From the NCBI GenBank assembly GCA_029747015.1, contig JAKOGI010000351.1, positions 563,501-627,500 on the forward strand: a stretch of DNA of 64,000 bases, in the 5' to 3' direction. The position numbers and the translations under genes were made by a program. Source of the stretch: Carnegiea gigantea (Eukaryota > Streptophyta > Magnoliopsida > Caryophyllales > Cactaceae). The notes beneath the pieces were generated by a model. That model searched no databases. It saw nothing but the letters and a program-made list of their open reading frames with translations, and was not told the origin of the DNA. Shown piece by piece: positions 36,669-48,548 of this stretch (the stretch's first letter is position 1; the number at the start of each line of letters is the position of its first letter).

Positions 36669-37097
36669 CTATATCACACCCAACTTTTTATAAAAAATTA
36701 CAATACATTTTAGGTTTCTAGTTAATTGACCCACTAAGATTAAGTTGTAAGAAAATTTTAGTATATAAAGAATTTTGTCCAAGCATATTTCTAGACTTAA
36801 ACTCATACTCCCATCCATTTTTGCTACTACATTGGTCCCATTAGGCAAATTTACTAGAATTAGGCACACTAGCATTTTCTTCTCAAGGAGTTGTGCATCC
36901 CCTGTCATGTGACGGGATGCTTCGGAATTAATTACCCAGAGGGATTTACCTGTCAATTTCTCATAACCTGGCTTAGCTGGTTCGATCAAGCTAAGTAGTC
37001 TTTGCACTTGATCATTCGTGAACTTGAAAAATGCATGGTTGCTGTGCTCTACACAGCCTGTCTCCTGCTCTCGCTGCTGCCCAGAAACAGTGTGCTC
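36669..37097 (-). pseudogene. Copia protease with lost active site
   Basis: The segment reads LWVINSEASRHMTGD where the usual motif is a W-I-x-D-S-G-A-S-x-H-M-T form. Both the catalytic Asp (now Asn) and the Gly (now Glu) are changed, so the protease is inactive. The gag-only element copy C is inserted at its right-hand side. Confidence 0.85.
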
Positions 37098-37373
37098 TAA
37101 TAGGCCCGCAAGTGCATAGTGGCATTATAGCTAATCAAGGTCGATCCCACAGAGACTAGCTAAAACTACTTGGCTATAATCCCTCAAGATATGCTAAGTG
37201 AATTAAAGTTTGATATTGAAACTAAATTAATCTAGTATCTAATCTAATGGATAAATATTCAGGGAATCATAAAAAACTAGCAATCGCCCAATTCATGTAT
37301 CAATCAAGTACTTTTTCCTCTAATACTTGTTTTAAAACTGACAATCGAATTATCACAATCCTCTTTCAAGCCT
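37098..37373 (-). repeat. Copy C 3' LTR, outer piece
   Basis: Starts TAATAGGCCCGCAAGTGC, matching TGATAGGCCCACAAGCGC of the 5' LTR, and stops where copy B is inserted. Its continuation is 43128-44101. Confidence 0.88.
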
Positions 37374-38758
37374 TGTTGAACGGTAAATTTACCCATTTTA
37401 CGTGCCTCTTTCACTCACTTTTAGCTCGTATAATAACTTAATTCTTAAGATTTTTACTTGTTTTATTTATGTTTTGTAGGAAATAACTCAAAATCAAGCA
37501 AACGTCGCAAAAAGGAACGAAGACGGGACAAAACAGCGAAAACCGATGAAAACCAGCAAAAGGGGGCAAAACCGGGGGGAAACGGCCACCATGCCAGCAA
37601 AGTGGCACGGTGTGGCCGTGCCATGTGGCATGATCTGGCCGTGCCACATGGCACGACCGTGCCTCCCCCCAGTTCGTCGATCGCTCGGCTTTTCTATTTA
37701 AGGCTTCGTTCGGGTGTTTGTTCGGGGGTCGCTTTGGGGGCTTCTTCTTCCACTTCCTTAGGGTAGTTTAGTTTAGTTTTTTAGCCAATAAAAACCCCAT
37801 TGAGAGGATTAGATGAGGATTGTATCGAATTAATATTGGATTCAAGCACTTGGATTTCAAGCTATTTGCATCAATCCATAAGTCTTCTCCTTTCTCTCTC
37901 TATTTCTTGTTTCGTTCTTGTTTTAGATTTTGTTAATTTAGTTCTTATGTTTGGTTTTGATTTGATTCAATCGTTTAGTTTTTATGTTTAATTCATGTTT
38001 GATTGCTTGTTATGATTAGTTTAGTTTCGTACCTCTTCTCTATAGTTCATGCTTGTGTTCTTCGTTAGTTTAGGTTTAGGTTTAGGTTTTTGTATTTTGT
38101 TAATAATTAGTTGTTAGAATTTGTTGGCTTGGATTGTGATCAGCCTCTTGATGGCTAATTAATCTTATATTTGGCCTAACCATGCCCAATCTATGCCTAG
38201 AATTTAGAGTTTTTCTTCACGCCTGCGAAGTGTTCGATGAAATGCCTGAGAGAGCTTTCATTCATATTTTTGGGCGATTGACTTATGCTGAGAGGTGAGG
38301 TCAATTTGCTAGTGTAGGAGAGGGAATAGCCGAGTTCGGGACACGAAAGTAGTATCCGAATCGAGCTAGGTCCGGGGTTGCTAGTTCTGTGGTCTAGTTG
38401 GGCTAACCCCATGAAAATAGGTGGTTAGGCTAACTAGGCTAGCTCATGACCCTTGAGAGAGGGCTTGGGTGGTCTTTGATGGTGCAACCGATCATCTCTA
38501 GTTCGTGATGTAGTTTGGGTAGGTTAGGACTCGTCTCAATTAGTTGGTTCGTCATTTGGCGAAATCATAAATCCAAGTCCCTTTTTGTTTATTTGTTTTA
38601 GTAGTTTAGTCCTTCCTCCTTCACCCTTTATCTAGCCTAGCTTGACACGCTTGGGTAAGCTTTGGTACTTGAAACCCAACTCCCTGTGGAATACGACCCG
38701 TACTTGCTGGTTGCTAGCTACAACTACACCGTGCACTTGCGGTATTTTTAACTCAACA
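37374..38758 (+). repeat. Copy B 5' LTR
   Basis: TGTTGAACGGTAAATTTACC to TTAACTCAACA. A GC-rich inverted-repeat block (37585-37680) lies upstream of a TATA-like CTATTTAAGG (37694-37703). A 102-codon open frame inside it is present in both LTRs and is not taken as a gene. Confidence 0.95.
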
Positions 38759-38764
38759 AGTTTT

Positions 38765-38782
38765 TGGCGCCGTTGCCGGGGA
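38765..38782 (+). other. Copy B primer-binding site (tRNA-Asp)
   Basis: TGGCGCCGTTGCCGGGGA lies six bases after the 5' LTR and is complementary to the 3' end of plant tRNA-Asp, the primer typical of Tat/Athila Gypsy elements. Confidence 0.93.
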
Positions 38783-38867
38783 GTTGGCGCTTTCCAATAT
38801 TAGAGCTTCCTTAGGCATTCGAGACTAGGCTTTTATTTCAAAAAAAAATTAAAAATTGAAAAAAAAA

Positions 38868-39929
38868 ATGTCTTTTTCTCACTTCCCTCAACATGAGCAC
38901 GAATTGTTTTGGCGATACTATGATAGATTACATGCTTTTCTTGCTCATTGTGGTTATTGCCTAGACAAGTGGGAAATTTTGAACATGGTCTATGAGGGTG
39001 TGACTTGTGAGACCCGTGCTCTTTTGGAGCATTGGGATTTCTGTGCTCGAAATGTTGATGAAGTTTGGGAATTACTTGAGTGGTTGGCTAGGGATACTTA
39101 TGAATTTGAGACTAGTCAATTTACTTCATCCACCCCATCCCCCTGCGTTCCTAATTATACACCTCTTGCATGTGAGATCTGCCATTGTTCTGACCATGAC
39201 AGTATTTCTTGTCCTTATCGTATTTCTGCTGATGGTTTTGCTAGAATTTCTAGTATGATAGAGGCCATGAACAAGCAACAAGTTGAGTTTGCTGAGTTTG
39301 TTAATAAACTGCGGGAGTATGACCTATCACCCGAGACTGACCCTAGTTCTAGTGCTCCTAGACTTGATGTCAATCTGTGTGATGATGGTGCGTCTTTCCC
39401 TCCTCTAGAATCCGAACTAGAGGACGTGCTTGACCCTCCTCTGCCTACTCTACCTCTTGTTGCTCCATCCCTACCTAGCACCTTTAAGGACAACACTATG
39501 ACCCATCCTGATCTACCTTTCCCTTTAGCTCAGTCGACGGAGTTCGAGGTAGGTGAGACATTTTGTGTTGGTACTAGTATCGATGGGGATGATTTCTGTC
39601 TTGAGTCAGACGGTACTTTTAGTGAGGTGCATGATCTCGACGAGATTTTCAAGGGGGAGTCCTGTGTGGACGCTGTGGCTGTAGTTTCATCTAGTCCTAA
39701 TCTTACTGACCATATATCCCTCAACCCCCTTGATTTTTCTCATGCTTCTTCATGTTCACTACCCTCCCCTTCCCCTCAGTATTGTGACCTCTCACCGATC
39801 GATTCTCTTACGGTGCTCGAGGAGAATGTGGTTGACTATTCTGAGCCTCTAGGTACTTTTAGAGGGTATGACCCCCTCCTTGATCCTTATCGTCTGTACC
39901 CAGAGGCATGCTTGGAGAAATCGCGTTGA
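38868..39929 (+). CDS. Gag-like protein of the gag-only element (353 aa)
   Basis: The first true ATG is at 38868; upstream codons in frame start only with TTG. The N-terminal third has the helical retrotransposon-gag signature (HELFWRYYDRLHAFLAHC, WEILNMVYEGV, DEVWELLEWLARDTYEFE). A CCHC knuckle CEICHCSDHDSISC lies near residues 104-117. The rest is acidic and Ser/Pro-rich. The last ten codons differ from copies A and C, where the conserved KI-WTTFF string follows; here the equivalent lies in the next frame, so a frameshift near 39907 shortens the protein. Gag would form the particle that packages element RNA in the cytoplasm. It is nearly intact, unlike its relatives. Confidence 0.8.
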   Translation: MSFSHFPQHEHELFWRYYDRLHAFLAHCGYCLDKWEILNMVYEGVTCETRALLEHWDFCARNVDEVWELLEWLARDTYEFETSQFTSSTPSPCVPNYTPLACEICHCSDHDSISCPYRISADGFARISSMIEAMNKQQVEFAEFVNKLREYDLSPETDPSSSAPRLDVNLCDDGASFPPLESELEDVLDPPLPTLPLVAPSLPSTFKDNTMTHPDLPFPLAQSTEFEVGETFCVGTSIDGDDFCLESDGTFSEVHDLDEIFKGESCVDAVAVVSSSPNLTDHISLNPLDFSHASSCSLPSPSPQYCDLSPIDSLTVLEENVVDYSEPLGTFRGYDPLLDPYRLYPEACLEKSR

Positions 39930-40261
39930 CTATTGCATTTGATTATTCTGTTGATTTCTCACAGGTATTTGGTGAGTTTAAGAGGGCACTAACTTTGTTT
40001 GCTCCATCTTTACCAGTGTTCTCTTACTCACATCATTCTGAGCTACATGCAGCAATGCATGATAAGCTCTTACGAGCTTTGACTACATCCGAACTGATGA
40101 CTCGCATCTTGAGCGGCAAGGAGTGGCTGATGCTCCTTAAGTCGTCATGGAATAGTTCGGGTACATTCAGTACCCGACCTGGTATAATCGTTCTCACTCT
40201 CCCCCCTTTTTTTAAATTTTTCTTTTCTTTCTTTTTGTTTTTGTTTAGTTGTGAATATTAG
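39908..40261 (+). pseudogene. Frameshifted C-terminal end of the copy B gag
   Basis: This open stretch overlaps the gag end in another frame and carries GEIALTIAFDYSVDFSQVF, which corresponds to SRKIEWTTFFDYYFDF in copy A and PRKITWTTFFNPFYDF in copy C. It is probably the original C terminus, separated by a one-step frame change. Its last 20 or so codons run into poly-T and are probably not coding. Confidence 0.65.
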
Positions 40262-41700
40262 GATTGTGTTTTTGTTGGTGATCACCTTGTGATGAAATTT
40301 AGATGTTGTTGAGCCATTGTTGACTATGATCACCATTTTTGTGTTTTTGTGGATTTTTATTGTGTTGTGATTGGTGGTGTTGTTGGATTGGTCTATATTT
40401 GTTTTTGGTGGTCTTAGTTTGTATTTATGTGTGATCGTGTTGTTGTTTTGGGTGAGATTGTGTTTTTGGGAGAGTCTGTTAGCTTGTGTATATTTTTGTC
40501 GATTTTTGTTTTTCTTGTGTTTGATTTTGTTTTCTTTATTTTTGTGTGTTGGTGATGACTCATGGCTCCCAATGAGGACATTGTGAGATTTAGGTATGGA
40601 GGTGGGATCATCTCCCCTTTTATCCTTACTTTTGTGATTTTGTGAAAAATTATTTTTCATTTTTGTGTAAATTTTTCATTTTTTCTCTTTTTTGTATAAT
40701 TTTCCTTAATTTTTGAATTTAGGGGAGTTTTGTATTATTTTGATCAGCCTTGATCTCCAGTACCTTGACTCTTAGCTCGTATATAAGTATAATGTGCATG
40801 ATAAATGTTCATCCCCAATCTGTCGTTTTAGGCCTCAGTTCTAACCCCAACAGTCCATTGTAATTTTGCAATCCAGTCCTGATTTATGCACTGTCATCAT
40901 CCTACATTCTTAGTCTTCCATGATTGACTCTCCCACTTGTCTATTGCACAGTTCCCTTTATATATACTGGCATCCCCTTTTCCAAAACAAAAGCAAAAAC
41001 AAACAAATTCAAGCGCTACTTGGTGTATCCTTTTGAGGCGTAACATGAGTTTGTATTGAAAAAAAATAATAATGGAAAGAAAAAAAAAGTGGGGAAGAAA
41101 AGAGTTGGAAATGACAAGTACCCCTTTGAGGCATGCGCTACTGGGTGTTATCCTTTGAGGCAATATTACTACTGGGAAAGTTTGCTTTCCATGCTAGCCA
41201 TTCAAAAAGGTAGCTTGTGTCAGTTGCGTGGGGTTGAGTTTGATTTTGGTAGGCTTAGTTTTAGGGTGATGATACACTTGCACACTAGGCACCAGGATGA
41301 ATTCAATGTTCTCATGCATCTTGGGGTGAAAAGCTGATGTCTGAATGCCATTTTTTTGGGATGATGTGTCCTGAAATGCATATAATGCTTGTGTACAGAC
41401 TAATACTTGAGTCACTAGGGGGTTTTGGTTGATCCGAGCGTGTACAGTTCACCCTGATGCATATATTCTGTTTTGTCATTTTCATTTTTTGATTTTTGTT
41501 TCTCTTTTCTTTGTTTTTCCTTTTTAAGATTTTGTGGGTATATCTTCCGCAAACCCTCACGAGACCTTACTCGTCCACTTGGGGTGACCAAGGGGTTTAA
41601 AGAGGTTGTTGCATATGCTAAATACAACCGTGATTCCTATGAAAGTGAGTTAGTTGTTTACTTTAGTTTTTCTTTTGTTTTACTCGAGGACGAGCAAAAG
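40262..41700. other. Copy B non-coding interior
   Basis: T-rich sequence without gene content. The part 41520-41700 is conserved with copy A and includes CGAGGACGAGCAAAAG just before the polypurine tract, a block shared by many plant Gypsy elements at this place. Confidence 0.7.
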
Positions 41701-41715
41701 ATAGGTGTGGGGGTG
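41701..41715 (+). other. Copy B polypurine tract
   Basis: ATAGGTGTGGGGGTG directly before the 3' LTR; copy A has the same tract in its orientation. Confidence 0.9.
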
Positions 41716-43122
41716 TGTTGAACGGTAAATTTACCCATTTTACGTGCCTCTTTCACTCACTTTTAGCTCGTATAATAACTTATATTCTTAGGATTTTTAC
41801 TTGTTTTATTTATGTTTTGTAGGAAATAACTCAAAATCAAGCAAACGTCGCAAAAAGGGACGAAGACGGGACAAAACAGCGAAAACCGATGAAAACCGGC
41901 AAAAGGGGGCAAAACCGGGGGGAAACGGCCACCGTGCCAGCAAAGTGGTACGGTGCGGCCGTGCCATGTGGCACGGCCGTCCCACCCTGGCACGGTCTGG
42001 CCGTGCCACATGGCACGACCGTGCCTCCCCCCCCAGTTCGTCGATCGCTTGGCTTTTCTATTTAAGGCTTCGTTCGGGCGTTTGTTCGGGGGTCGCTTTG
42101 GGGGCTTCTTCTTCCACTTCCTTCGGGTAGTTTAGTTTAGTTTTTTAGCCAATAAAGACCCCATTGAGAGGATTATATTAGAATTGTATCGAATTAATAT
42201 TGGATTCAAGCACTTGGATTTCAAGCTATTTGCATCAATCCATAAGTCTTCTCCTTTCTCTCTCTATTTCTTGTTTCGTTCTTGTTTTAGATTTTGTTAA
42301 TTTAGTTCTTATGTTTGGTTTTGATTTGATTCAATCGTTTAGTTTTTATGTTTAATTCATGTTTGATTGCTTGCTATGATTAGTTTAGTTTCATACCTCT
42401 TCTCTATAGTTCATGCTTGTGTTCTTCGTTAGTTTAGGTTTAGGTTTAAGTTTTTGTATTTTGTTAATGATTAGTTGTTAGAATTTGTTGGCTTGGATTG
42501 TGATTAGCCTCTTGATGGCTAATTAATCTTGTATTTGGCCTAACCATACCCAATCTATGCCTAGAATTTAGAGTTTTCCTTCACGCCCGCCAAGTGTTCG
42601 ATGAAATGCCTGAGAGAGCTTTCATCCATATTTTTGGGCGATTGACTTATGCTGAGAGGTGAGGTCAATTTGCTAGTGTGGGATAGGGAATAGCCGAGTT
42701 CGAGACACGAAAGTAGTATCCAAATCGAGCTAGGTCCGGGGTTGCTAGTTTTGTGGTCTAGTTGGGCTAACCCCATGAAAATAAGTGGTTAGGCTAACTA
42801 GGCTAGCTCATAACCCTTGATAGAGGGCTTGGGTGGTCTTTGATGGTACAACTGATCATTTCTAGTTCGTGATGTAGTTTGGGTAGGTTAGGACTCGTCT
42901 CAATTAGTTGGTTCGTCATTTGGTGAAATCATAAATCCAAGTCCCTTTTTGTTTATTTGTTTTAGTAGTTTAGTCCTTCCTCCTTCACCCTTTATCTAGC
43001 CTAGCTAGACACGCTTGGGTAAGCTTTGGTACTTGAAACCTAACTCCCTGTGGAATACGACCCGTACTTGCCGGTTGCTAGCTACAACTACACCGTGCAC
43101 TTGCGGTATTTTTAACTCAACA
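41716..43122 (+). repeat. Copy B 3' LTR
   Basis: TGTTGAACGG to AACTCAACA, followed by AGCCT. The GC-rich block (41935-42035) is longer than in the 5' LTR, having an extra CACGGCCGTCCCACCCTGG-like unit, a small indel within inverted repeats. Confidence 0.95.
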
Positions 43123-43127
43123 AGCCT

Positions 43128-44101
43128 AAATCAAATCAATTATCAATTTTCATGTATTTCTCGATTAGTTTAGGTCCATTAGGCATACGATTATCAAATT
43201 AATTGTTTCCTAATCCATAATTCTCTTTCAAGACATCACGCGATCAAGTCACATCCTATGATTGAGATTTCACCTTTTAACCCTTCATCCCAATACCCAC
43301 AACATTCAAGAAAGTGATTAGGTATCTCACAAGGCAATAAACTTCTAGAATTCAATACAACAATCCAACAATTTCGAAAGTACCAAATGATATCAACACA
43401 AGATCAAGAAATGAACAAATGTTTGCATAAATCCAAAATCAAATAACAAAGATAATCAAAATTACAAAACATAAATCTAAATTTAGAAAAGAGAAGAGAA
43501 GAGAAGAGAAAAGAAATGCTCAGTCAAGATCATGCTTGAACCGTCGTGCAAATCCGAGATGGAATCCCTGCAAATTTTCACTTCAACTCTATCTCTCCTT
43601 CTCTCTAATCTAATCTAATTCTAGTCTAAAAAGAAACTTGAAAAGAGGAAATAAAATGATGGGATGCATAGAAAATGAGGATGAGAAGCAACCTTTTTAT
43701 AGTAAAATTCCTGAAAGCCGAAAAGCCACACATAATAATGGAATTAAAACTGCCAGAAAGTCAAAAAGTTGTGAGGAAAAAAAAAAGTCTCGCAGGAAAT
43801 GAAGACACCACAGACCGTGCTAATACCATAGACAGACCGTGGTCAGCTCTGGCTCCATATTCTTCTGTTCTTTCTTCCTTCCAGGGGTATTGCAGCTAAA
43901 GGGTGTCTATGGGGAGTCCAAATACACTCGTTTAGGATCAAATCTGGGGTAAAATGGTCGAAAAACCTGCAAAACACATAAAAGAACTATGCCAAAACAT
44001 AAAATGAAAAAAAGAGTATAAATTATCATGTAAAGCACATACATTTCCCTAAAAATGTGGCAAAATGGCCTTAAAATGATGTTTGTAATAGGCACTTATC
44101 A
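43128..44101 (-). repeat. Copy C 3' LTR, inner piece
   Basis: Continues the LTR interrupted at 37373 and ends GGCACTTATCA next to the polypurine tract (44102-44115, CTCCCCCACGCTTC on the plus strand). Contains minus-strand TATA CTATAAAAAGG (about 43693-43703). Confidence 0.88.
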
Positions 44102-44115
44102 AACTCCCCCACGCT

Positions 44116-44973
44116 TCAACAATTGCTTGTCCTCAAGTAAACACTATAGAAAATCGACAATCGGAGATGCACCTATAACTAAGAACATGACAACCTTTCT
44201 AAAGTAGGCAAGCCATAGCATATTATAAGCAAGAACGACAATCAATGGCAACCCCAAATAGTGCTCAATACATTTCAAAATTAGAAGGATAAGAAGGTTT
44301 TTAAAAAAAGTATAAGGCCACAAACTTGATATCAAACTTGATCACTCCCAAAGAACCGCAAAGCATATGCAAGCATAAGAGATTAAGTAGAGCCAAATGG
44401 ACCGGTAGAACCTCACTTTGGGAAAATATGAAACACTCTCACTCAAATTTTTGAAATATAACATAGGTTCACTCAAGACTCATTCCAAAGATGCAATCTA
44501 CCATATGCCTTCAAAGACTCTCAAATTCTCCACCATTAGAAATGCACGTGCATAAGACAATCAAGAGGACTTTATTTGGGTTGTAATGTAGGCTAAAAAG
44601 GGTTAAGGGAGAAGAGTGGACAAATACATTTGGATAATGTGGAGCTCAGTAGCCAAGTGACTGGGGAGCAACCAACAAAACACCAATTAACCATGAAAAT
44701 CACTAATACTCCAAACCTCAAAATACAACGAATATATCCCATGAATGCAATAGAAAATGAGTTGACAAAGAAAGGAACTCAAGCTATTTACATATCCAAC
44801 GCCAATCAAGGGGGTTTTTTGGGTTTTTTTCCGCTTTTTTTTCTTTTTTTCCCCTCTTTTTTTTCAACATAACTTCTTTCTTTTCTTTTTCTTTTCTTTT
44901 CTTTTTTCTAGGAAATGAAACGAAAATTATAATTATTAAAAGGCAAAGGATGACTAACCATCAACTCAGAACC

Positions 44974-45040
<67 letters not shown>

Positions 45041-46249
45041 ATCCAAACAAAAGGAGACCAAAACAAATGATCAATATCATCAATCCCTCAATAAACCAAC
45101 ATACCAAAGTCACCTTAAACTCGATTATCCCCAAAGTCACCCACTATATAGATGAAGTGATGCTCCATAGACTTGGTTTAAAGGTAGGTATATATGTTTG
45201 GCCAAGGGCTAATATGAAGGGATCACAACAAAGATGGATATAAGCTTAAAGGGGCTAAAAAAGGGAAAAAACAAGTAACACAAGGGTAGGCTATTTGGTT
45301 ATGTGACTAAAATAACGAAAGAAAAAAAATGCCTCTATCATGTCATCAACTATGCACATGCGAATGTGGTTATGAACAAGAATCTAGACAAGTTGTAGAG
45401 ATGCAAGATGGAAGAATCACACACATGAAAGAAACATGAGACTAAGTATAATGATTAGTCCAAATAAGGTTCAAAATCTCATGGGACAGCTACCAAAGTC
45501 TCATTAAACTCATATAATGACTTTATGTACAAGCATTAGTACTAAAGACTCCAAGGGATAATAAAGTTCTCAATCAAGAAAAGGGTCAAAACAAGCTATA
45601 TTTATAAAACCTTCACAAATTTTAGCACCGAAAGGGATTACACATCAAAAGGTACTCAAGCTTATGAAAGCTATTATGCCTAAACAAAAGCATCATTGGA
45701 CGTTATCTCAAACCAATCCTCACAATCTCTATATGCAACTCTAAAATGCAAATCTAAATGCAACTGAATGCAACATACAAACAAAAAGAAACCTAAAACT
45801 ATATGCTTTAACAAGAATGCAAACTAATGATTGAAATAGAAAACATAAAAACTACCATTTTTCTATGCTTAGATAAGGCATTATTATTCAAATGAAAGAA
45901 AGTGAGAGAAGGGAAAGGAAAACAAAATATAACGATCTCACCAAGTTAGGTACAGAGTGCACCTAAGTTATGCGGCCTCACCATATCCGGGGCACATGGA
46001 GCATCAGTCACTCCATCATATTGTCAAAACTCGGCTCATGAAAGTAGACGTCGTTAAAGCACGCAGGAGCTTCTCAAACTCCTGGGACTACAATTCAGAA
46101 AATAAAAGGTAAGAGGCAACAACCAAAATTACACCAAAGATAATGTGTATCCTTTTAACCTTATCAATGACCTTAGAAAAGTCATAGAAAGGATTAAAGA
46201 ATGTAGTCCATGTGATTTTCCGAGGCAAGTCCTCTAGGTACATGTAACA
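44116..46249. other. Copy C non-coding interior
   Basis: AT-rich and low-complexity sequence; includes T-rich runs near 44815-44910 and a TA microsatellite. No reading frame of interest. Confidence 0.65.
44976..45036. repeat. (TA)n microsatellite in copy C
   Basis: Pure TA run of about 60 bases. Confidence 0.97.
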
Positions 46250-47040
46250 TGGATCAAGAGATGCATTAAACCCACTAAATCAACCTAGGGACACAAAATT
46301 GTTATCATGTCCACGAAGCATATTAAACATGTTAACCTCATAGCCCAAATCAACATAAGGATCAAAAATCATAGGATTTTCAATGCTCGTATCAATGTAA
46401 TACTCAGGGGAATAAGTGGGTAATGAACATATAGGAGAAACATAAGAATGATCAAGGAAATTGGGGATAACATTATCATCAAAACCAAGGCTAGGAGACT
46501 ATTTATGAATAAACGCATCACATGACTCCTTCAAAGGAGCCTCATCTAGGTCAAGCACATCATCTAAAATATCTTCTAATTTAAAATATGCATCAGCAAC
46601 ATCAAACCTAGCAACTACCCCAGAAGGCTCACCCGCCTCAAGCCCCGTACACTGAGCTAAAGGGAATGATGAATTATTTAAGTTCAGGACAACATCATTA
46701 TTGTCCCAGGATGATACAAAGTCACGTTGCGCATAACATGCATAATAAGGACATGAATTAGTAGCATGGTCAGAAGAATTACACAAATTACACCAAATAG
46801 GAGCATAATAAGATCTAGAATAGAATGCACAAGTATCAAAAAATGAATATCTAGAAACATAACTAGCCTTCTCAAACTCAAATGAATCCCAAGTAATCCA
46901 CTCAAGCAAAAACCATGCATCATCAACATTTTTAGCATGAAAACCCGAAAACCCTAAAAGAATACGGGTTTCACCATTCATACTCTCATCAACAATGTCT
47001 AAAATTTTCCATTTATGCACACACAAACCATGTTAAGCAA
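46250..47040 (-). pseudogene. Decayed gag of copy C
   Basis: The open part (47026-46499, 175 aa) aligns with the copy B gag: HKWKILDIVDESMNGETR, NVDDAWFLLEWITWDSFEFE, the CCHC knuckle CNLCNSSDHATNSC, and the acidic LDDVLDLDEAPLKESCDAF block. The N terminus is lost to a stop near 47035. The conserved C terminus PRKITWTTFFNPFYDF occurs about 46240-46190 in another frame. Not functional. Confidence 0.75.
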
Positions 47041-47245
47041 GAACCATTTAACCATTTAAAATATCTCCAAAATAATTCATGCTCGATTTGGGAAAATGAA
47101 AAATTGTAATTGTTATAATTTCTTTTCTTTTTTTAATTTTAAATTTTTTTGATATTTTTTTTCAAAGAAAAACAAAATGGTTAGTTAAACCTATCGGAAA
47201 AAATCTAATATTCGACGTTAGTCCCCGGCAATGGTTTCAAAAACT

Positions 47246-48003
47246 TGATAGGCCCACAAGCGCGTAGTGGCGTTGTAGCTAATCAAGATCAATCTCACTT
47301 AGACTAGGTGAAACTACTGGGCTATAATCTCTCAAGGTATGCTAAGTGAATCAAAGTTTGATATTGAAACTAAATTAATCTAATATCTAATCTAATGGAT
47401 AAATATTCAAGAAATTATACAAAACTAGTAATCTCCCAATTCATGTATCAATCAAGCACTTCTTCCTCTAATAGTTGTTTTAAAACTGATAATCGAATTA
47501 TCACAACCCTCTTTCAAAGTGAAGTGAAATACCTAAATCAAATCAATCATCAATTTTCATGGATTTCTCGATTAGTTTAGATTCATTAGGCACATGATCA
47601 TCAAATCAATGGTTTCTCAATCCGTAATTCTCTTTCAAGACATCACGCGATTAAGTCAAATCCTAGGATTCCGGTATTTGAGATTTCATCTTTCAGTCCT
47701 TCATCCAAATACCCCCAACATGCAAAAAAGTGATCAGGTTTCTCACAAGATAATAAACTTCTAGAATTCGATAAAACAATTCAACAATTCCGAAAGCACC
47801 AAATGATGTCAAGACAAGATCAAGAAACGAACAAATATTTACATAAATCCAAAATCAAACAACAAAGATAATCAAAATTACAAACCATAAATCTAAATTT
47901 AGAAAAGAGAAGAGAAGAGAAGAGAAAAGAAATGCTCAGTCAAGATCGCACTTGAACCGTCGTGCAAATCCAGGATGGAATCCCTACAAATCTTCATTTC
48001 AAC

Positions 48004-48051
<48 letters not shown>

Positions 48052-48548
48052 ATCTAATCTAATCTAACTCTAATCTAAAAAGAAACTTGAAAAGAGGAAA
48101 TGAAATGATGGGATGTATGGGAAATGAGGATGAGAGGAACCCTTTTTATAGTAAAATTCCTAGAAGCTGAAAAGCCACGCATAATAATGGAATTAAAACT
48201 GTCAGAAAGTCGAACAGTTCCGAAAAAATAAAAAGTTTCGCGGAAAATGGGGACACCATAGACCATGGCTAACACCACGGACAGATCGTGATCAGCTTTA
48301 GCTCCACATTCTTCTATTCTTTCTTCCTTCCACGGACATAACAACTAAAGGGTGCCTGTGGGGAGTCAAATACACTCATTTAGGATCAAATTTGGGATAA
48401 AATGGTCCAAAAACCTGCAAAACACATAAAAGAACCATACCAAAGCATAAACTGAAAAAAAGAGTATAAATTATAACATAAAGCACATAATTTCCCTTAA
48501 AATACATCCAAATGGCCCTAAAATGATGTATATAATGTGCACTTATCA
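47246..48548 (-). repeat. Copy C 5' LTR
   Basis: TGATAGGCCC to CACTTATCA. Minus-strand TATA near 48141-48152 and a CCATGG/CACGG block at 48250-48300. Includes a CT microsatellite. Confidence 0.9.
48009..48050. repeat. (CT)n microsatellite in copy C 5' LTR
   Basis: A CT run expanded here relative to the 3' LTR (about 43590), where only a few units occur. Confidence 0.92.

Larger units (their letters stand above)
37374..43122 (+). mobile_element. Gag-only (TR-GAG-like) LTR retrotransposon, copy B, complete
   Basis: A 5.75-kb plus-strand element between perfect 5-bp target duplications AGCCT (37369-37373 and 43123-43127). Its LTRs (1385 and 1407 bp, TG to CA) are very similar to each other, so this is the youngest of the nested insertions. 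It has a perfect tRNA-Asp-type primer site, a gag reading frame with one CCHC knuckle, a 1.4-kb non-coding region and a polypurine tract. No protease, RT, RNase H or integrase motif is present on either strand, so it must have used enzymes from another element. Confidence 0.95.
37098..48548 (-). mobile_element. Gag-only (TR-GAG-like) LTR retrotransposon, copy C, split by copy B
   Basis: Minus-strand element inside the Copia. Flanking 5-mers TGCTC (37093-37097) and TGGTC (48549-48553) give a target duplication with one change. The 5' LTR is 47246-48548 (1303 bp); the 3' LTR is 37098-37373 plus 43128-44101, interrupted by copy B. A polypurine tract (minus GTGGGGGAGTT) lies beside the 3' LTR and a degraded tRNA-Asp-type primer site (CCATTGCCGGGGAC) beside the 5' LTR. 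The 3.1-kb interior has only a decayed gag and low-complexity DNA. LTRs diverge more than those of copy B. Confidence 0.88.

Noticed and set aside
37458..37766. Open frames of about 100 codons inside both copy B LTRs
   Set aside because: Both LTRs are copies of each other, so conservation is not independent; the reading runs through the GC-rich palindromes and has no known domain.
39215..39496. Antisense frames over the copy B gag
   Set aside because: They are shadows of the gag reading frame, which has the CCHC motif and relatives in copies A and C.
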